Source: Galdieria sulphuraria (Eukaryota > Rhodophyta > Bangiophyceae > Galdieriales > Galdieriaceae). Taken from it: a stretch of DNA of 64,000 bases. The position numbers were made by a program, and so were the translations under genes. Of this stretch, positions 61,279 through 64,000 are shown piece by piece. The stretch's first letter is position 1. Each line of letters begins with the position of its first letter. The notes beneath the pieces are model-generated. The model ran no database searches. It was not told where the DNA came from and was given only the letters and a program-made list of their open reading frames with translations. The stretch lies in the NCBI RefSeq assembly GCF_000341285.1, contig NW_005178471.1, positions 62,001 to 126,000 of the forward strand, read 5' to 3'.

Positions 61279-64000
61279 CTATCTACCGGTACTATCTTCA
61301 TCCACAATGTCTTCGATATGAAAACCAAAGTTCTCCTTGGCAAACTCTTCCGAAATATCATGATGGTCATTCCCACCAAACAACATATTACTCGATGCAG
61401 ACGAATGGTTCCATAGACCACTAGTATTCAATGCACGGCCACTACTTATCTCGGTCATATCGGGATAACTAAAGGAAACCGATTGCACAGGTTTGCTACC
61501 TGCATAGTAACCACTAAGATGGTCGCTCAATCTAGTGACATTATCCATAAAAGTACCAAAGCTAACCGACTGGTCCGACTTAGTATCCTGTAAACCATTC
61601 ACGACACCACTGGGATGTTCCACTTCCAATGGAGATGATGTCGTATAGAATTGATCCAATGCAACTGACGTGTGAGCGACATGTCCATATGAAGAGGTAA
61701 CAGAGGAAAGTTGTTTCTTAAAAGTCAAGGGATTCGGTGACGATGAACTAGATGAAGACGATGAAGAGGAAGAGTGCCTAGGTTCATGCTTGAAACGATG
61801 GTTACTTGTAGCTTCAGAAACTGTTTCCTCTTCTCTTCTACTTGGTTTATCCACAAGACGAGTCAAGGCTCCTCTTTCTCGTAATGTTCGCAGTTTCACC
61901 CATTCCAACCATTCCATATTTTGGCAAACAACAACATGCTTGCATTTGTTACATATTGCTTCATTTTTATCCAACCAAACATAATGGTGGATACAATTGC
62001 ATTCCTCACTTGTTTCATCTTGCGCGATATAGCTTGTTTGACCAGTATTCTCTTCACTGGATGAGTAGCTACGCAGCACTTCTAATGGGCTGTTGGATAA
62101 ATGCAAATGACGTGATAATCTTTTCTTCGACACCTGATTGTTACGGCTTCTCTCATTCACAACTTTTTCGTTATAAGAACCTGAATCTTGCCTTTCCTCT
62201 ACTTTGGTGGAGTCTTCGGCATCCGGGTAAGACAAACCATTATCCGAATCAATACCTTCATAGGTTTTTGTCATTACATTGCTTGTTTCCAACTTGGAAG
62301 AGCTCAACTCCATCCAAACTTGTTCTTGAATACGAGCCTGACTATCCATCAACCGTTGCCTTGCATGTTTCCAGGCTGATTCACATTTCTCTGCATCAAA
62401 CAAAGAACCAAAAGTAACCGCCTCATCACCATATTGATCTTCAGCCAATGATGCTACAAAATTTTCCACTGCCTGCGATATAACTTTCGGGTCATCACAT
62501 TCACTTTCTGAGAGTAGTTTGGACCGACACCATTCACCCAAGCGCTGTGCCAACAAGTGACCGCTTTCAATCAACTCTTCTAAGCCGTCATATTTCTTCG
62601 CTTTTTTACATAAAACACTCAAACGACGACCATCTGGCCATTTTTCCACCGACTCTGGAGCAGCTTCCAGCAATTCCCTTGTCTCGTCCAAAAAGGTCTC
62701 CAACTGAGACTTGAAAAAAGTTTGTCTTCTGAGTTGTTCTATAACAACTCTTGCTTCCTCTGCTTCCTTTATCATACCCAGAGATTCCATTTCCTGTTTC
62801 CACTTGTTCATCATTTCCAAGTCATTCGACTCTACTGCACTCTGAAATCGTTCACCTACAGCTTTTGTGGCACGCAACCTTTGTAAATGTCGTTCTACTT
62901 GTTGAATATCACGCGCTAATGCATTCAGACCCAATGCACGAATACTATCCAATTCACCTTCAATATATTCTTCGTCTTGTAAGCTACCAAGCTGCCGCAA
63001 TCTTTTTCGTTCACCTTTCACAATCTTCACAAGTTTCTTCTTCATCGAATCCATGACTGACTTCAGTTCAACTGATACATCTTCCGAATGTTGCGATATA
63101 AACTGTTCCATGTCTTTCACCAATTGTTCTACTTCACAATATGAGGAAGTTGTGGTTTCAGCAGTTTCCAAGTAAGGATGTGCTTTTTTAATAAGTTTTT
63201 GTTCTTCTACTGCTTTCTTACGTTGTTCTGCCACTGCTTCTTCCTTTTCTTTTTCCTTTTCATGAAACCATATTTCAGCACTTTCCAACACCGAATTCAT
63301 GTCTCCAAAGATTTTTGTGCATAACAGTGCCGGCAGACAACTAGTCAACTTTCTGCCTTGTTTGATCAACTCCTCCACTTGTTCCATCTGTTTATTTGTT
63401 TGAGCACCCTGGAGACATTTCACCACATCCATTGCTTTTTTGATTCTCTCATTCATTTCAAGTGCCTCTTGATACAACGCGTCTTGAGTCATTCCTAACC
63501 TTTCCGCTCGTTTCAGCGCTCTTGTCAATGCTTTATGGTCACCAATCTTTTCTACCGAGGACAAAGCTTCCGACAACTGTTTGCGTGCTTGCTCTTGACT
63601 AATTTTTCTTTCCATTTCCAATTTCTCTTCTCTCCAACGCCTTTCCTCTTCTTGGATTCTGGAAAGAGTATCACGAGCTTTTTGGATGTTCTTACTCAAA
63701 TGATATTCAAGTTTCCGCCCGAAGGAAAACGGATGATGAGAATGATGACTCAAGTCATTGACAAGTTCTTGAGGTTTATTCACAGCTTCTGAAGAACCAT
63801 TACTCGACCAGCCTTCCATAATACTCTGATGAAAAGACCCTGTTTTGTCATCCAACCCCGTAGAAGATGATTTAGATGATTTGTCTTCCTTTGGAACACT
63901 AACGGGCTGAGAATCGGGACGTAGCGCTGCAATCTGTAATAACAACTTGTTTGCGTGGGCAATCGATTCCGTCAGTTTCGGAATGGACTTGCAGTTAATT
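61279..64000 (-). CDS. Large coiled-coil protein with a CxxC-type motif, partial at window edge
   Basis: Open from the right edge of the window to a TAG at 61279, so over 900 residues are seen and the 5' end is outside. Residues from the edge: IPKLTESIAHANKLLLQIAAL (possibly an amphipathic helix). A long Glu/Lys/Gln coiled coil follows (EKIGDHKALTRALKRAERLGM…ERKISQEQARKQLSE), then a globular part with a Cys/His cluster (EECNCIHHYVWLDKNEAICN, then CKHV and CQN) that could bind one zinc. The tail is Ser-rich and contains a 12-Ser run. No family is recognised. No intron is seen in the part present. Confidence 0.7.
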   Translation of the reverse strand, partial: INCKSIPKLTESIAHANKLLLQIAALRPDSQPVSVPKEDKSSKSSSTGLDDKTGSFHQSIMEGWSSNGSSEAVNKPQELVNDLSHHSHHPFSFGRKLEYHLSKNIQKARDTLSRIQEEERRWREEKLEMERKISQEQARKQLSEALSSVEKIGDHKALTRALKRAERLGMTQDALYQEALEMNERIKKAMDVVKCLQGAQTNKQMEQVEELIKQGRKLTSCLPALLCTKIFGDMNSVLESAEIWFHEKEKEKEEAVAEQRKKAVEEQKLIKKAHPYLETAETTTSSYCEVEQLVKDMEQFISQHSEDVSVELKSVMDSMKKKLVKIVKGERKRLRQLGSLQDEEYIEGELDSIRALGLNALARDIQQVERHLQRLRATKAVGERFQSAVESNDLEMMNKWKQEMESLGMIKEAEEARVVIEQLRRQTFFKSQLETFLDETRELLEAAPESVEKWPDGRRLSVLCKKAKKYDGLEELIESGHLLAQRLGEWCRSKLLSESECDDPKVISQAVENFVASLAEDQYGDEAVTFGSLFDAEKCESAWKHARQRLMDSQARIQEQVWMELSSSKLETSNVMTKTYEGIDSDNGLSYPDAEDSTKVEERQDSGSYNEKVVNERSRNNQVSKKRLSRHLHLSNSPLEVLRSYSSSEENTGQTSYIAQDETSEECNCIHHYVWLDKNEAICNKCKHVVVCQNMEWLEWVKLRTLRERGALTRLVDKPSRREEETVSEATSNHRFKHEPRHSSSSSSSSSSSSPNPLTFKKQLSSVTSSYGHVAHTSVALDQFYTTSSPLEVEHPSGVVNGLQDTKSDQSVSFGTFMDNVTRLSDHLSGYYAGSKPVQSVSFSYPDMTEISSGRALNTSGLWNHSSASSNMLFGGNDHHDISEEFAKENFGFHIEDIVDEDSTGR

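Overview
The window is nuclear DNA of a small-genome red alga. It best fits Galdieria sulphuraria or a close relative. The DNA is AT-rich and genes are packed on both strands, often under 300 bp apart. Most genes are cut by introns of about 45-60 nt with GTAAGT-like donors. The gene set is eukaryotic (OSTC, beta-tubulin, MCM4, GINS Psf3, MPC1, L35, P4-ATPase). The methyltransferase at 21751-22710 closely resembles, from memory, the structurally characterised Galdieria sarcosine/dimethylglycine methyltransferase. I found no transposon, virus-like element, CRISPR array or tRNA I could defend.

Layout. 1-8131: end of an unknown gene, a Cys-rich secreted ORF, OSTC, organellar AsnRS, Psf3, a UAA-type nucleotide-sugar transporter and a DDX52/Rok1 helicase. 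9042-11504: two tandem paralogs for Tyr/Gln/Ser/Cys-rich secreted proteins. 12169-19674: small ORF, VAP, mitochondrial uL3, CPYC glutaredoxin, CPBP protease, a zinc-less MDR protein and a small R2R3-MYB. 20499-22710: two divergent SDMT-type methyltransferases. 22841-28566: MPC1, an unusual DnaJ, ribosomal L35, plastid cystathionine beta-lyase and an ODR4-like tail-anchored protein. 29374-30079: a third Tyr-rich secreted protein. 30080-36032: gene-poor DNA around an intronless beta-tubulin. 36033-39131: MCM4. 40432-43071: two acetate-transporter-family paralogs flanking a small one-TM protein. 43504-49015: four-TM protein and a seven-exon P4-ATPase. 49114-53650: a 21-exon ValRS. 53855-64000: coiled-coil protein with a KEN box, a GFO/IDH/MocA oxidoreductase, a large membrane protein, a TRIC-type channel overlapping it, and a large coiled-coil protein running off the window.

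Themes. Carbon/osmolyte physiology: acetate transporters, pyruvate carrier, betaine-type methyltransferases, sugar/polyol oxidoreductase. Cell surface: three Tyr-rich secreted proteins, OSTC, nucleotide-sugar transporter. DNA replication: MCM4 and Psf3, both with E2F/MCB-like sites nearby. The best leads are a sharply bounded gene-conversion mosaic in the acetate-transporter pair, the Tyr-rich secreted family, and the TRIC gene that overlaps or joins its upstream neighbour. Exon models come from splice-site reading and reading-phase checks by eye; no search was run.
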